From: Thermoproteota archaeon | GTDB lineage: Archaea; Thermoproteota; Thermoprotei; Gearchaeales; Gearchaeaceae | Length of the DNA stretch: 54,788 nt | Reading direction: 5' to 3' | NCBI GenBank assembly: GCA_021324265.1 | Contig: JAJPJK010000014.1 | Coordinates: forward strand, 1-54,788 | Part shown: positions 44,314 through 53,185 of the stretch, one piece after another | Layout of the letters: every line of letters begins with the position of its first letter | How positions within the stretch are numbered: position 1 is the first letter of the stretch | Made by a program: the position numbers and the translations under genes | The notes under the pieces: model-generated | The model's database searches: none | The model's input: the letters and a program-made list of their open reading frames with translations, nothing else | What the model was told of the DNA's origin: nothing

Positions 44314-45355
44314 GACATACAAGGAAGCAGGAGTAGATGTGGAAGCTGTGAAGAAGATACATAAAGAGTTCGGAGAGATATTCAGAGCTAAAGCCGAATA
44401 TTCTGAATTCAGACCACTTTTACAGATAGGACACTATGCAGGAGTATTGGAATTCGGCGATCATTGTTTTGCTTTACATGTAGATGGGGTTGGTACTAAG
44501 ATACTGGTTGCCCAGATGATGAATTATTTTGAACCGATCGGCTATGATTGCGTGGCCATGGGAGTTAATGACATAATTTGCATAGGTGCAAAGCCAGTAG
44601 CTTTCCTTGACTACCTAGCTATAGAAAAAGTCAACAAAAAAGTCATAACACAAATTGCTAAAGGAATAAGTAAAGCTGCTGAAGAGAGCGGTGTTTATGT
44701 ACTTGGAGGAGAAACAGCTATAATACCTGAAATTATAAAGGGTGCAAGAAAACAAATTGGTTTTGATCTCGTTGGCATGACATTCGGTTACTTAAGGAAG
44801 GAAGAGCTCATTGACGGTTCTAAAATTACAAAGGATGATCTAATCATAGGCCTAGAGAGTAGTGGTTTACATAGCAATGGTTACACACTTGCAAGGAAAA
44901 TACTTCTTGAAAAGTATAGTTTGACAGAAAAAATCCCTGAGATAAACGGAATATTGGGTGAAGAATTATTGAGGCCTACGAGAATTTATGTCAAACCTTT
45001 ACTACAAGCGAAGTCAGAGGTACCTTTGAAAGGTGTAGCACATATAACGGGAGGAAGTTTTACAAAGCTCCTGAGACTAGCTAAAAACAAAAAGGTAGGC
45101 TTTTTACTGGATAAATTTCCTCCATTCCCTGCTATTTTCAAACTAATTATGAAAACAGGGAAAATCTCCATTGCTGAAATGTTCCGGACTTTTAATTGCG
45201 GTATTGGAATGTGCATTATAACGGATAAAAAACACGCGGAAAGAGCATTAGATATTTTCAGGGCCCATAAAATAAAAGCCAGCATCATAGGAAGAGTTGT
45301 CGATACATATGGAGTTTTTGTAAAATATAAAGGTAGAAAGTTAGTTATAGCATGA
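44282..45355 (+). CDS. purM: Phosphoribosylformylglycinamidine cyclo-ligase (AIR synthetase)
   Basis: Forms the imidazole ring of AIR with ATP. Motifs: RTYKEAGVDVEA, HVDGVGTKILVAQMM, DCVAMGVNDIICIGAKPVAFLDYLA, VYVLGGETAIIPEI, GLESSGLHSNGYTLAR, GVAHITGGSF and the C-terminal FNCGIGMCIIT. The frame is open from 44252, but GGAGGT at 44264-44269 fits a start downstream of it: the ATG at 44282 (12-base spacing) gives MKGSAEKKLPRTYKEAG, the usual distance to the motif; the ATG at 44270 touches the SD. I prefer 44282. It lies in the end of purC and three bases before purF. Confidence 0.93.
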   Translation: MKGSAEKKLPRTYKEAGVDVEAVKKIHKEFGEIFRAKAEYSEFRPLLQIGHYAGVLEFGDHCFALHVDGVGTKILVAQMMNYFEPIGYDCVAMGVNDIICIGAKPVAFLDYLAIEKVNKKVITQIAKGISKAAEESGVYVLGGETAIIPEIIKGARKQIGFDLVGMTFGYLRKEELIDGSKITKDDLIIGLESSGLHSNGYTLARKILLEKYSLTEKIPEINGILGEELLRPTRIYVKPLLQAKSEVPLKGVAHITGGSFTKLLRLAKNKKVGFLLDKFPPFPAIFKLIMKTGKISIAEMFRTFNCGIGMCIITDKKHAERALDIFRAHKIKASIIGRVVDTYGVFVKYKGRKLVIA

Positions 45356-45358
45356 AAA

Positions 45359-46792
45359 ATGATAAAGGAACACTGCGGGGTATTAGGTGCAGATTTTAAG
45401 ATATCTTCTGATCCTTCAAAAATAGTATATAACGCGCTCATATCTCTTCAGCATAGAGGACAAGAATCGTATGGCATTGCATTTTTGGAAGGAAAAAAAG
45501 TAATTGTAAAAAAGGAACTAGGCTTAGTTGATCAAAATTTCATTTTAGAAAATGTTAGACAGGTTAGAAGGGTTATAGGTCATGTTAGATATTCAACGAC
45601 TGGATCAACAACACAGGAGGATGCGCAACCTTCGCATTATAAAGTTGATGGATTCGAAATAGCACTTTGCTTTAACGGTAATATAGTTAATTTTATGCAA
45701 CTGCGAAAGGAGCTAAAAGAGAAAGGTTACCAATTCAGAAGCAATGGAGATGGAGAAGTGTTCGCTGCTTTCATTGCAGAAAGGTATAAAGAATACAAGG
45801 ATTATGAAAAGGTCATCGATGATGTATTCAATAAAGTAGAAGGCGCATACTCAACAACTTTTTTGGCAAACACAGGAGAACTAATAGCTTTCAGAGATCC
45901 GTTCGGTTTTAGACCATTGAATATCGGTACAGATAGAATGGGTAATACACTTATAGCTTCCGAAACAGTTGCTTTTGATGCCAATGACTTTGAAGAGTTT
46001 TATTCAGTTAATCCTGCAGAACTCATAATAATTGGAGAAGACACCGTTCAATCAAAAATACTGCGAAATGTTAATAGGAGGTATCATTGCATGTTCGAAT
46101 TCGTTTATTTTAGCAGACCCGATAGCATATTCGAAAATAAAACGATTTATGAAGTGAGATGGAATTTGGGTAAAGAACTCGCAAATACCTATGCTACTGA
46201 TGCAGATGTCATAGTTCCAATACCTGATTCTTCAAGACCTGCAGCTGAAGCAATTTCAAGAGTTACAGGCATTCCTGTAGTAGAAGGTTTAATAAAGAAC
46301 AGATACATCGGAAGAACCTTCATAATGCCTAAGCAAGAACAAAGAGAGAAGAATGTAAAATTGAAACTAAATGTGGTAAAAACACTTGTAAAGGGCAAGA
46401 AAGTTTTGCTTGTAGATGATAGCTTAGTTAGAGGTACTACGATAAAAAGGATAGTCGAAATGGTTAGGAAAGCTGGAGCTGCAAAAGTTTATGTATGGAT
46501 AACTTGTCCTCCGATTATCTCACCATGCTTTTATGGAATAGACATCGCAATCCATGGCGAGCTAATAGCAAGTAAGAAAAGCGTAGAAGAAATAAGGAAA
46601 GAAATCGGTGCAGATCAGCTATGTTATCAAACACTAGAAGGTCTTAAAAGAGCAATAGGCCTTGGTGAGAACATTTGTACTGGTTGCCTTACAGGAATAT
46701 ATCCTACAAATTTAGCTCAGAAACTTTCTGATGAGCTTAGGAATAGAGAAGATAACGAAAAAAGATATTGGGAAACAGAAATTAATGCATAA
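45359..46792 (+). CDS. purF: Glutamine PRPP amidotransferase
   Basis: Commits PRPP to purine synthesis. The mature nucleophile is Cys6, so a five-residue propeptide (MIKEH) must be removed; CGVLGA, LQHRGQESYGIA and HVRYSTTGSTTQEDAQP follow. The phosphoribosyltransferase domain has VPIPDSSRPAAEAISRVTGIP and the PRPP loop VLLVDDSLVRGTT. Cysteines in RYHCMF, ITCPPI and the pair ICTGC match the four ligands of the [4Fe-4S] cluster in the Bacillus-type enzyme, which makes it oxygen-sensitive. The last eight bases overlap purD. Confidence 0.96.
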   Translation: MIKEHCGVLGADFKISSDPSKIVYNALISLQHRGQESYGIAFLEGKKVIVKKELGLVDQNFILENVRQVRRVIGHVRYSTTGSTTQEDAQPSHYKVDGFEIALCFNGNIVNFMQLRKELKEKGYQFRSNGDGEVFAAFIAERYKEYKDYEKVIDDVFNKVEGAYSTTFLANTGELIAFRDPFGFRPLNIGTDRMGNTLIASETVAFDANDFEEFYSVNPAELIIIGEDTVQSKILRNVNRRYHCMFEFVYFSRPDSIFENKTIYEVRWNLGKELANTYATDADVIVPIPDSSRPAAEAISRVTGIPVVEGLIKNRYIGRTFIMPKQEQREKNVKLKLNVVKTLVKGKKVLLVDDSLVRGTTIKRIVEMVRKAGAAKVYVWITCPPIISPCFYGIDIAIHGELIASKKSVEEIRKEIGADQLCYQTLEGLKRAIGLGENICTGCLTGIYPTNLAQKLSDELRNREDNEKRYWETEINA

Positions 46793-48107
46793 GGTTCTTT
46801 TGATCGGTGAAGGAGGTAGGGAAGCAGCGATTGCAAAAAGTCTATCCAAGAACGGCGCTAAAATCTTCGCCTACATGAGCTTTGTAAACCCAGGCATAGA
46901 AAAGCTTGCTGAAAAGGTCGAAATCGGCCCTTTGGCAGATTTTGATAAAGCCTTTCATTTTGCAAAAGAAAATAACGTTGACTTTGCAATCTGTGGTCCT
47001 GAAGCACCGCTAGTAAATGGCATCGCAGACTATTTCGAAGAAAGGAAGATACCATTTGTGGGACCAAAAAAGGAAGTAGCACAAATAGAGGGAAGCAAAG
47101 CCTTTGCGAGAGATCTAATGAAACGTAACAAAATAGATGCTTATCCCGAATTCAGAATCGTAGAAACTATTTCAGAGGCAGAGAAAGCGATTAAAGAACT
47201 AAAGGATTACGTGATAAAGCCAGATGGTCTCACGGGAGGAAAAGGAGTGAAAGTTTTTGGAGAACATCTTAAATCAGATAGCGATGCCTTGAAATATTGC
47301 GAACAAGTATTGGCTCAACATAGAAAAGCGGTAATAGAAGAAAGAGTGGATGGCGAGGAATTCGTATTACAATGCTTTTATGATGGGAACTCAATAGTTC
47401 AGATGCCCCTTGTACAAGACCACAAGAGGGCGTTAGACGATGATAATGGAGAAAATACAGGCGGAATGGGGTCTATAAGTGATTCTGACCATTTATTGCC
47501 TTTCATAAGCAAAGAGCTGAAGGAAAAAGCCCTAGAGATAGTTAAGCAAACAATGCTTGCCCTTGAAAAGGAAAAGGGTATGAAGTATCGTGGAATCATA
47601 TACGGCCAGTTCATGCTTAGCAGGAAAGGACCAATCATAATTGAATACAATGTCAGATTCGGAGATCCTGAAGCGATCAATGTACTTTCCTTGCTTAACA
47701 GCGATTTCTTAAACGTATGCTACAAAATAATTGAGGGTAATCTAAGCCCTAGCGATGTAATTTTCCAAAGAATGGCAACAACGTGTGTTTATCTTGTACC
47801 AAAAGGATATCCAACCAATCCTGCTAAGGATATGCCAATTGAGGTGGATGAAAATAAAATATACGAAAAAGGAGTAGAATTGTACTACGCTTCAGTTAAA
47901 AGAATAGGGAAAGGATTGTATACTACTAGTTCAAGGAGTATAGCTTTGCTTGCTAAAGGAGAAAGTATCTATGAAGCGAGTGAGAAATGCTATAGTGTTG
48001 TGAACCATGTAAAAGGAGAACTGCATTATAGAAGAGACATAGGCACGAAGAAATTAATGGAAAAGAGAATGGATAGACTAAGGAAATTGGGTATTCTGAA
48101 GTGGTGA
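46785..48107 (+). CDS. purD: Phosphoribosylamine-glycine ligase (GAR synthetase)
   Basis: An ATP-grasp ligase of 440 residues when started at ATG 46785 (MHKVLLIGEGGREAAIAK), the normal beginning of PurD. The open frame reaches back to 46731 inside purF, but that would add 18 non-homologous residues; the start at 46785 leaves an 8-base overlap with the purF stop. Motifs: GPEAPLVNGIADYFE, GPKKEVAQIEGSKAFARDLM, YVIKPDGLTGGKGVKVF, VEERVDGEEFVLQCF, NTGGMGSIS and YNVRFGDPEAINVL. Complete; no purE or purN fusion. Confidence 0.95.
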   Translation: MHKVLLIGEGGREAAIAKSLSKNGAKIFAYMSFVNPGIEKLAEKVEIGPLADFDKAFHFAKENNVDFAICGPEAPLVNGIADYFEERKIPFVGPKKEVAQIEGSKAFARDLMKRNKIDAYPEFRIVETISEAEKAIKELKDYVIKPDGLTGGKGVKVFGEHLKSDSDALKYCEQVLAQHRKAVIEERVDGEEFVLQCFYDGNSIVQMPLVQDHKRALDDDNGENTGGMGSISDSDHLLPFISKELKEKALEIVKQTMLALEKEKGMKYRGIIYGQFMLSRKGPIIIEYNVRFGDPEAINVLSLLNSDFLNVCYKIIEGNLSPSDVIFQRMATTCVYLVPKGYPTNPAKDMPIEVDENKIYEKGVELYYASVKRIGKGLYTTSSRSIALLAKGESIYEASEKCYSVVNHVKGELHYRRDIGTKKLMEKRMDRLRKLGILKW

Positions 48108-48949
48108 TCATATTTGATGGTTATAAAAGGAGAGATGAAATATTAAACAGTCTAAAACCTCGTATCGATTATCTTCTAAATAAGAAAGTTAAGCCCAAGT
48201 TAGCGATTGTAAACATAGGCAGAAATCCTGCTTCGATAAGTTACATAAAAATGAAGATACAAGCACTTAAGAAAATGAACTTGGATTATGAATTCTTGAA
48301 TTTCGAAAGCATAGAAGAGAATGAAATTATTGAAGTAATAAAGAAACTAAACGAAAATCCTGCGATCAATGGGATATTAATCCAAATGCCTCTGCCACAA
48401 AACTTGGATCAGAAAAAGGTACTCAATTCCATTCACCCTTTGAAAGATGTAGATTGTTTAACTGAAACAAATCTTGGTAAATTGATGCACAAGGATGAGA
48501 TTCTAGCACCATGCACTCCGAAAGGTATCTTGGATATCCTTGAAAGCTCCAACATAGCTTTGGAGGGAAAAGAAGTTGTGATCATCAATAATAGCGTTCT
48601 AATAGGCAAACCACTATCTATAATGCTTACAAATAGATTTGCAACTGTAACGATCTGCCACATAAAAACTAAGGATATCAAAGAACATACAAAGAGAGCA
48701 GATATAGTTATAACAGCTACAGGTGTCCCGAATCTAATAAGGAATGAACATATTGAAGAAGGTGTTGTTTTGATCGATGCCGGATTTTCTAAGGTAAATG
48801 ATAAATCAGTGGGAGATGTTGACTTCGATAACGTTAAAGACAAGTGTAGTTTGATAACTCCTACGCCTGGTGGAGTAGGACCTATGACTGTGGCAATGCT
48901 CGTAAATAATCTCATTGTTTGTACAGAATTACAAATTGGTATAATATGA
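48101..48949 (+). CDS. folD: Methylenetetrahydrofolate dehydrogenase/methenyltetrahydrofolate cyclohydrolase
   Basis: Interconverts 5,10-methylene-, methenyl- and 10-formyl-tetrahydrofolate. The 282-residue protein has GRNPASISYIKMKIQAL with the catalytic tyrosine and lysine, GILIQMPLPQ, HPLKDVDCLTETNLG, APCTPKGILDILE and TPTPGGVGPMTVAMLV, the second family signature. The Rossmann part shows VVIINNSVLIGKPLSIMLTN, where the usual GRSxxVGxP has N in place of G-R. It starts at one of two adjacent GTGs (48101 or 48104) inside the end of purD, so the start is uncertain by one codon. It feeds 10-formyl-folate to PurN and PurH. Confidence 0.94.
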   Translation: MVIIFDGYKRRDEILNSLKPRIDYLLNKKVKPKLAIVNIGRNPASISYIKMKIQALKKMNLDYEFLNFESIEENEIIEVIKKLNENPAINGILIQMPLPQNLDQKKVLNSIHPLKDVDCLTETNLGKLMHKDEILAPCTPKGILDILESSNIALEGKEVVIINNSVLIGKPLSIMLTNRFATVTICHIKTKDIKEHTKRADIVITATGVPNLIRNEHIEEGVVLIDAGFSKVNDKSVGDVDFDNVKDKCSLITPTPGGVGPMTVAMLVNNLIVCTELQIGII

Positions 48950-49581
48950 AAAGAAAACTTCGCATCGCAGTTCTTGCATCTACGAAAGCAACGGATATGC
49001 AGGCTATCATCGATAAGATAAACAGCGGAGAGCTTAATGCAGAAATTGTTTGCTTGATAAGCAACAAAAGCAATGCATATGCGCTTGAACGTGCTAGGAA
49101 ATATGGAATAGAAGCTATATTCATTGATCCTAAAGGAAAAACGCCAGAAGAATATGATACCACTATACTCAACGAACTCAAAAAAAGAAACGTAGATCTA
49201 GTTTTACTCATTGGGTATAACCGCTACATAACAAAACCGCTTATAGATGAGTACAGATATAAGATAATGAACATTCATCCTTCTTTATTACCTGCATTCC
49301 CAGGTTGGGATAAGGATGTCCACAGAGCTGTATTAGAATATGGGTGCAAAATTACTGGATGCACGTTGCATTTCGTAGATGAAAAACTTGATGCAGGACC
49401 TATAATACTACAAAAAGCAGTTGAAGTAATGGAAGATGATAGCATTGATAGTCTGAAAGAAAGGGTACAAAAAGCTGAACAAGAAATAATCCTTGAAGGA
49501 ATAAAACTTTTCATGGAAGGGAGATTGAAAGTAGAAGGAAATAGAGTAAGAATACTCAAAAATGGGCCCGCTGGGATTTGA
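48946..49581 (+). CDS. purN: GAR transformylase, folate-dependent
   Basis: A 211-residue formyltransferase using 10-formyl-tetrahydrofolate. I use ATG 48946, which overlaps the folD stop in ATGA and gives MKRKLRIAVLASTKATDMQAI; the frame also extends back to 48919 but that adds nine unconserved residues. The catalytic set is present: MNIHPSLLPAFPG (Asn, His), HFVDEKLDAGPIILQ (Asp). The phosphate loop reads STKATDMQ instead of the commoner SGxGSNxQ. The stop lies inside the 3' end of the antisense tRNA gene. This is the last gene of the rightward purine series. Confidence 0.93.
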   Translation: MKRKLRIAVLASTKATDMQAIIDKINSGELNAEIVCLISNKSNAYALERARKYGIEAIFIDPKGKTPEEYDTTILNELKKRNVDLVLLIGYNRYITKPLIDEYRYKIMNIHPSLLPAFPGWDKDVHRAVLEYGCKITGCTLHFVDEKLDAGPIILQKAVEVMEDDSIDSLKERVQKAEQEIILEGIKLFMEGRLKVEGNRVRILKNGPAGI

Positions 49582-49636
49582 ACCCAGGACCCCCCGGTTA
49601 TGAGCCGGGTGCTCTACCTAGCTAAGCTACGGGCCC
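49563..49636 (-). tRNA. tRNA with CAU anticodon (elongator Met or Ile2), no intron
   Basis: A complete cloverleaf: seven perfect acceptor pairs (GGGCCCG / CGGGCCC), D stem GCTT/GAGC, anticodon stem CCCGG/CCGGG with loop CTCATAA, variable loop of five, T stem CTGGG/CCCAG with loop TTCAAAT, discriminator A; CCA is not encoded. The anticodon is CAU. The initiator hallmark of three G-C pairs next to the loop is absent. Elongator Met cannot be told from Ile2 (which would need agmatidine at C34) by eye. The 3' 19 bases overlap purN on the other strand. Confidence 0.93.
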
Positions 49637-49662
49637 TATCTTCATATATCTTGGGTTAGTAT

Positions 49663-49989
49663 TTATTTTTCCTCCTCTTTTATTTCCTTCTCATCTAAGA
49701 CTTCTATTAAAGGCTTTCTTTTCACTACACCTTCAGTTTGCTCTCCTTCTACTTCGATCTTCCCTCCCTCAATAGTGATCTCTGCATTAGGATACATGCT
49801 TTCCAGTTCCTGTCTTAGCTTTCTAACATCTGTATTTTTATCTGCTTTGACATGAACCTTTGTCTTACCACCACTTGAAACTACACTTATTGAATAACCT
49901 CCACCGAATTCAGGGAATGAATCTATATCACCGAATATATCTCTCAATATATCTTCAAAGGGATCTTTTTTCTTCTTGCTCATAATCAA
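49663..49989 (-). CDS. Small acidic protein of unknown function
   Basis: A 108-residue cytosolic protein with a basic start (MSKKKKDPFEDILRDIFGDID), a compact beta-rich core (GYSISVVSSGGKTKVHVKADKNTDVRKLRQELESMYPNAEITIEGGKIEVEG) and an acidic tail ending EKEIKEEEK. Similar domains with a DPFEDIxxDIF opening seem to occur in other TACK archaea, but I cannot name the family. The start could be Met1 (49989) or Met3 (49983). It sits between the tRNA and the M20 gene on the same strand, 26 bases from the latter. Confidence 0.6.
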   Translation of the reverse strand: MIMSKKKKDPFEDILRDIFGDIDSFPEFGGGYSISVVSSGGKTKVHVKADKNTDVRKLRQELESMYPNAEITIEGGKIEVEGEQTEGVVKRKPLIEVLDEKEIKEEEK

Positions 49990-50015
49990 ATAATCAAATG
50001 AGATTGGAATAAATT

Positions 50016-51440
50016 TTAAGCTTCTGCAATGTTATAGAGTATTAAAGCAAAAGATTTCTCCATACTTCTTAGGCCTCCAGTAGGACCGTCTTCGCCTATG
50101 ACTAAATACTCGTTGGGGCTATGAGCTAGGCCGCCATGACCAAGGCCGCCAACGATAAAGGGCAAATTAAGAGGAGGATCGTGAAACATTGAAAAAGGTG
50201 CGCTTCCTGCTAGTGTTGGCCATATTTCAGGCTTTTTGCCTAGCTGTTCAATGGATTTCAGAAGCGCTTGAACATACTTATCCTTATAACTCATCCTTGC
50301 TGGATTGTAACCTACTTCGAGCATCCTTATTTCAACCTCCTTGAAGCCTGCTTTATCCAAATGCCTCCTTATCATAGGCAACACATCCTTAGCTTGCATG
50401 TTGGGAACAAGCCTAACATCCATCTTAGCAGTTATCTTATGTGGTAGAAGAGTCTTCGTTCCCTCTTGGATATAGCCTCCCCATATACCATCGATGTTCA
50501 AGGTAGGTGAAAAGAGATAAAGCTTAAGCGCTTCGATGCCATGCTTTCCTTCTATGAATTCTTTTATCTTAAGCTGCTCTTTTATAGCTTCTTCATCGAA
50601 CGTCTTCTCTAGTTCCTTCAAAAGATACTCATCTTCTTCATTGGGCACAGCTACCTTATCATAGAATCCATCTATTAGCACTTTGTTTCCATCCTCGCTA
50701 GTCATCGAAGATAATGCATGTATGAATCTCCATACAGGACTATCAACCCATGCCTTATTACTACCATGAATACCGAATTTGGTTGGACCTTTCCCCCATT
50801 TTTCTCCAGAGAGTTCGAGTTCAAAATATACGATGCCCTTTACTCCCAAATGAATTATAGGCTTCCCTTTTCTATTTTCTGCAGCCGTGGGGAAGTAAAG
50901 CAAATCGGCCTTCTTAAGCTCATTTTGATATTTCTCCAAAAATTCTGGAAGATGTCTGCTTCCAAGCTCTTCTTCGCCTTCTGCGACAAAGATTAAGTTA
51001 ACTGGCAATTCGCCAGCTACATCCTTTATCGTTTCAACGACGTTAAGAAAAGCTGCCAAAGGGCCTTTTGTATTCGTGGCGCCTCGTGCAACTAAAGTAT
51101 CGCCAAATGGAGGCATATTTATCACTCTGCCCTCGAAAGGAGGGGCAAGCCAGCCTTCCTCATCGGCGGGCATCGTATCATACATCATGTATATTAGTAT
51201 CGTCTTTTCTGCATTCGCGTTATATTTTGCAAACACAACAGGATTCCCGCTTGTTTCAACAAGCTTAGCTTCTGAACAACCTATTTCTAAGAACATATCC
51301 TTTACCAGCTCAGCACAGTCTCTTACGCCTATATTGAGTGGGCTTACAGAAGGTTGTCTTATCAACCTTTGAATACGCCTTATATGATTTTCATATCTCG
51401 CATTTATAGCTTCGAATATTCTAGGGAGATGGGTATCCAT
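50016..51440 (-). CDS. M20-type amidohydrolase/peptidase with altered metal-binding residues
   Basis: A 474-residue M20-fold protein with catalytic domain, lid (about 210-350) and return of the catalytic domain. The second metal ligands are altered: the motif normally GHYD reads MMYD (Met86 for His), RGATDDKG reads RGATNTKG (Asn123 for the bridging Asp), and the late Asp position reads PTAAEN. EGEEELGS keeps the catalytic Glu pair, and the C-terminal GLGHGGLAHSPNE keeps the histidine. The same MYD...N(S/T)KGPL pattern occurs, as I recall, in a subgroup of M20 proteins, so it is probably a subfamily trait rather than decay. The frame is intact. Substrate unknown. Confidence 0.78.
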   Translation of the reverse strand: MDTHLPRIFEAINARYENHIRRIQRLIRQPSVSPLNIGVRDCAELVKDMFLEIGCSEAKLVETSGNPVVFAKYNANAEKTILIYMMYDTMPADEEGWLAPPFEGRVINMPPFGDTLVARGATNTKGPLAAFLNVVETIKDVAGELPVNLIFVAEGEEELGSRHLPEFLEKYQNELKKADLLYFPTAAENRKGKPIIHLGVKGIVYFELELSGEKWGKGPTKFGIHGSNKAWVDSPVWRFIHALSSMTSEDGNKVLIDGFYDKVAVPNEEDEYLLKELEKTFDEEAIKEQLKIKEFIEGKHGIEALKLYLFSPTLNIDGIWGGYIQEGTKTLLPHKITAKMDVRLVPNMQAKDVLPMIRRHLDKAGFKEVEIRMLEVGYNPARMSYKDKYVQALLKSIEQLGKKPEIWPTLAGSAPFSMFHDPPLNLPFIVGGLGHGGLAHSPNEYLVIGEDGPTGGLRSMEKSFALILYNIAEA

Positions 51441-51538
51441 ATAGAAATATTATTTGTTGAGATAAGTAGTTTCAATGCATAGTCCTTAGTAGAAGAAGAT
51501 ATGATCCTAAAAACTGAATTAAATAAAAGAAAATTTTT

Positions 51539-52984
51539 CTAGCAATAATTCGGATTGACTGTCGTATTTAATTTACAATGAAGTACATTGGGCCAAAAAT
51601 AAAAGATCGAATTGGGTACCACGTAATTATTGCCGCCGAATTGATACTGAACATTAGTACCTTCATAATACACATAAACATCATATGGCGCAGGTTTTAG
51701 CATAAAATAAAATGCTGACACAGATAATTGAATACTCGTTGTTTGGATAATGAATTCGAGATTAGGCAAAACTGGTGCGGCCAGCAAGGCGGCCTCAGGA
51801 GCTACGGCTGCAATTAAAGCAGCAACTGGCATTGATACCACTAAATTTGGAAGAACATTGTTAGATACTAAAAGATCTAAAAGATTATAGGAATAGCTGT
51901 TTCCTTTTTGTATATATAGTAGATTTTGTGCATAGCTCCAGTCAAATTTCTCATAAAGATTAGTTGAATTATACAAAACAGGTAAATAATTATTTTGTAT
52001 CACTCTTATATCCATTCCAGTTACTAAAACTTGGTCAGCGTAACCTAGGAATATCCCAGTATTTGTCATAACGGTATAATTGGCCAGCGCTAGCTGTGCG
52101 TTAATATAAATATCCTGAGTAGCTGGATATTTACCTGCAAGTTGACCGAATGGAACACTAACATTTTCTTTCATTGAACTATACGAGAGCGTAATGCTTG
52201 GACCTGGTATATCATAGCTTATACTAGCATATTTAAGATCGACTCCTTCAGCAATGTCCATTGACAACGTTGTGCTTTGGGATGTTAATAACAACAGTTC
52301 TATTCCCCCGCCTAGATAAGATTGCAAACCTTCATTATAAATCTCATTAGCGTCGACTTCCATTAATGGTAATGGACCAACTTTATCGCTAGAGGGATAA
52401 TAAACAACCCAATTCAAAACATATATAATACTACAATCAAGAGTTACACATTTAAATTGAGATACAGTTGTCGTTGTATCTGCAATATGAAAGTTTTTGC
52501 TAATTTTTGTAATATTAATTATTTTATTTTGATTGAATATAACAGGCTGTGCGAAGCCTATGCCTTCCAAGATTTGGGCAGGGCTATAGCTTATAGCAAA
52601 GCTTTGTGTTCTCAGTATAATTGAGCCTGATTCATTATAAGCATAGGAAGCGAAGCCTATTAAAGAAGGATGGATGTAATCTCCATATTTATCGAACCAT
52701 GCTTGAGCTATTTGCTTTAGATCGCCAGTAGCGATAGTTACAATTGCAGGACCGTTGCTAGAGCTTATGAAGCCTCTAGAGATTTCTTTGAAAACGGTTC
52801 CATTTGGGCTTGGATAAAAGGCATAAAGCTGATAAAAAACGTGATCCAAAGGCTTAAGATTTTTATCAAGGAAAACAATTGAGATATATTCTTCGGAGAT
52901 AGATAAATTTAAAGGAGTTGCAATTAAAATTGTAATAACTAACAATATTGAAAGAATTGTAACAATAAAAAGAAGTTTTGCCAT
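51539..52984 (-). CDS. Secreted/surface protein, paralog 1 of a tandem pair
   Basis: A 481-residue protein: an N-terminal hydrophobic segment (5-27, signal peptide or anchor), then a conserved N-terminal region (EEYISIVFLDKNLKPLDHVFYQLYAFYPSP, FDKYGDYIHPSLIGFASY) shared with the neighbour, a central region with LNWVVYYPSSDKVGPLPLMEV and YDIPGPSITLSYS, a hydrophobic Ala-rich stretch near residue 390 and a C-terminal cysteine pair (C473 and C481). Asn-X-Ser/Thr sites are frequent. No family is recognised; it looks like a beta-rich surface-layer or adhesion-type protein. A TATA box lies 26 bases upstream. It shares a large repeat with the other paralog. Confidence 0.72.
   Translation of the reverse strand: MAKLLFIVTILSILLVITILIATPLNLSISEEYISIVFLDKNLKPLDHVFYQLYAFYPSPNGTVFKEISRGFISSSNGPAIVTIATGDLKQIAQAWFDKYGDYIHPSLIGFASYAYNESGSIILRTQSFAISYSPAQILEGIGFAQPVIFNQNKIINITKISKNFHIADTTTTVSQFKCVTLDCSIIYVLNWVVYYPSSDKVGPLPLMEVDANEIYNEGLQSYLGGGIELLLLTSQSTTLSMDIAEGVDLKYASISYDIPGPSITLSYSSMKENVSVPFGQLAGKYPATQDIYINAQLALANYTVMTNTGIFLGYADQVLVTGMDIRVIQNNYLPVLYNSTNLYEKFDWSYAQNLLYIQKGNSYSYNLLDLLVSNNVLPNLVVSMPVAALIAAVAPEAALLAAPVLPNLEFIIQTTSIQLSVSAFYFMLKPAPYDVYVYYEGTNVQYQFGGNNYVVPNSIFYFWPNVLHCKLNTTVNPNYC
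52644..52725. repeat. Exact 82-bp direct repeat, copy 1 (inside surface paralog 1)
   Basis: Every base from 52644 to 52725 equals 54526 to 54607. It encodes the FDKYGDYIHPSLIGFASY region of both surface proteins. The flanking sequence is related but diverged. Confidence 0.9.
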
Positions 52985-53004
52985 GATTATTCTACAATTT
53001 TGAA

Positions 53005-53014
53005 ATATTTAAAT
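53005..53014 (-). promoter_or_regulatory. TATA box of surface paralog 1
   Basis: ATATTTAAAT (minus strand ATTTAAATAT) is centred about 26 bases before the ATG at 52984, the leaderless spacing. The rest of the 412-base gap to the next paralog holds the two remnants listed next. Confidence 0.5.
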
Positions 53015-53031
53015 CTTATTGAGCACATTCG

Positions 53032-53148
53032 GTGGTCAAATTCAGCAACGATAAAATCAAATATTATGTGCCTCTTCCTATGATCGCCTTGGAACTTAAT
53101 ATAAACTATGAATTCATCACAAGCGTCTTAGACATAAACTACCCTTAA
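53032..53148 (+). other. Short open frame, possible gene remnant
   Basis: A 38-residue frame starting with GTG in the gap between the surface paralogs. The peptide has a plausible protein-like run (KIKYYVPLPMIALELNINYE) reminiscent of the helical C-terminal part of some dehydrogenases, but nothing specific matches. It stops at TAA and has no SD or TATA box. Because it lies next to a CitE-like fragment in the same direction, it may be another gene scrap. Very uncertain. Confidence 0.25.
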
Positions 53149-53185
53149 TTGCAAAGAGATCCACACACAGAGTTTAATTGAAGAA

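Noticed and set aside
46731-46784. Longer N-terminus for purD
   Set aside because: The extra 18 residues lie in purF and do not look like PurD; the normal MHKVLLIGEGGREAA start is at 46785.
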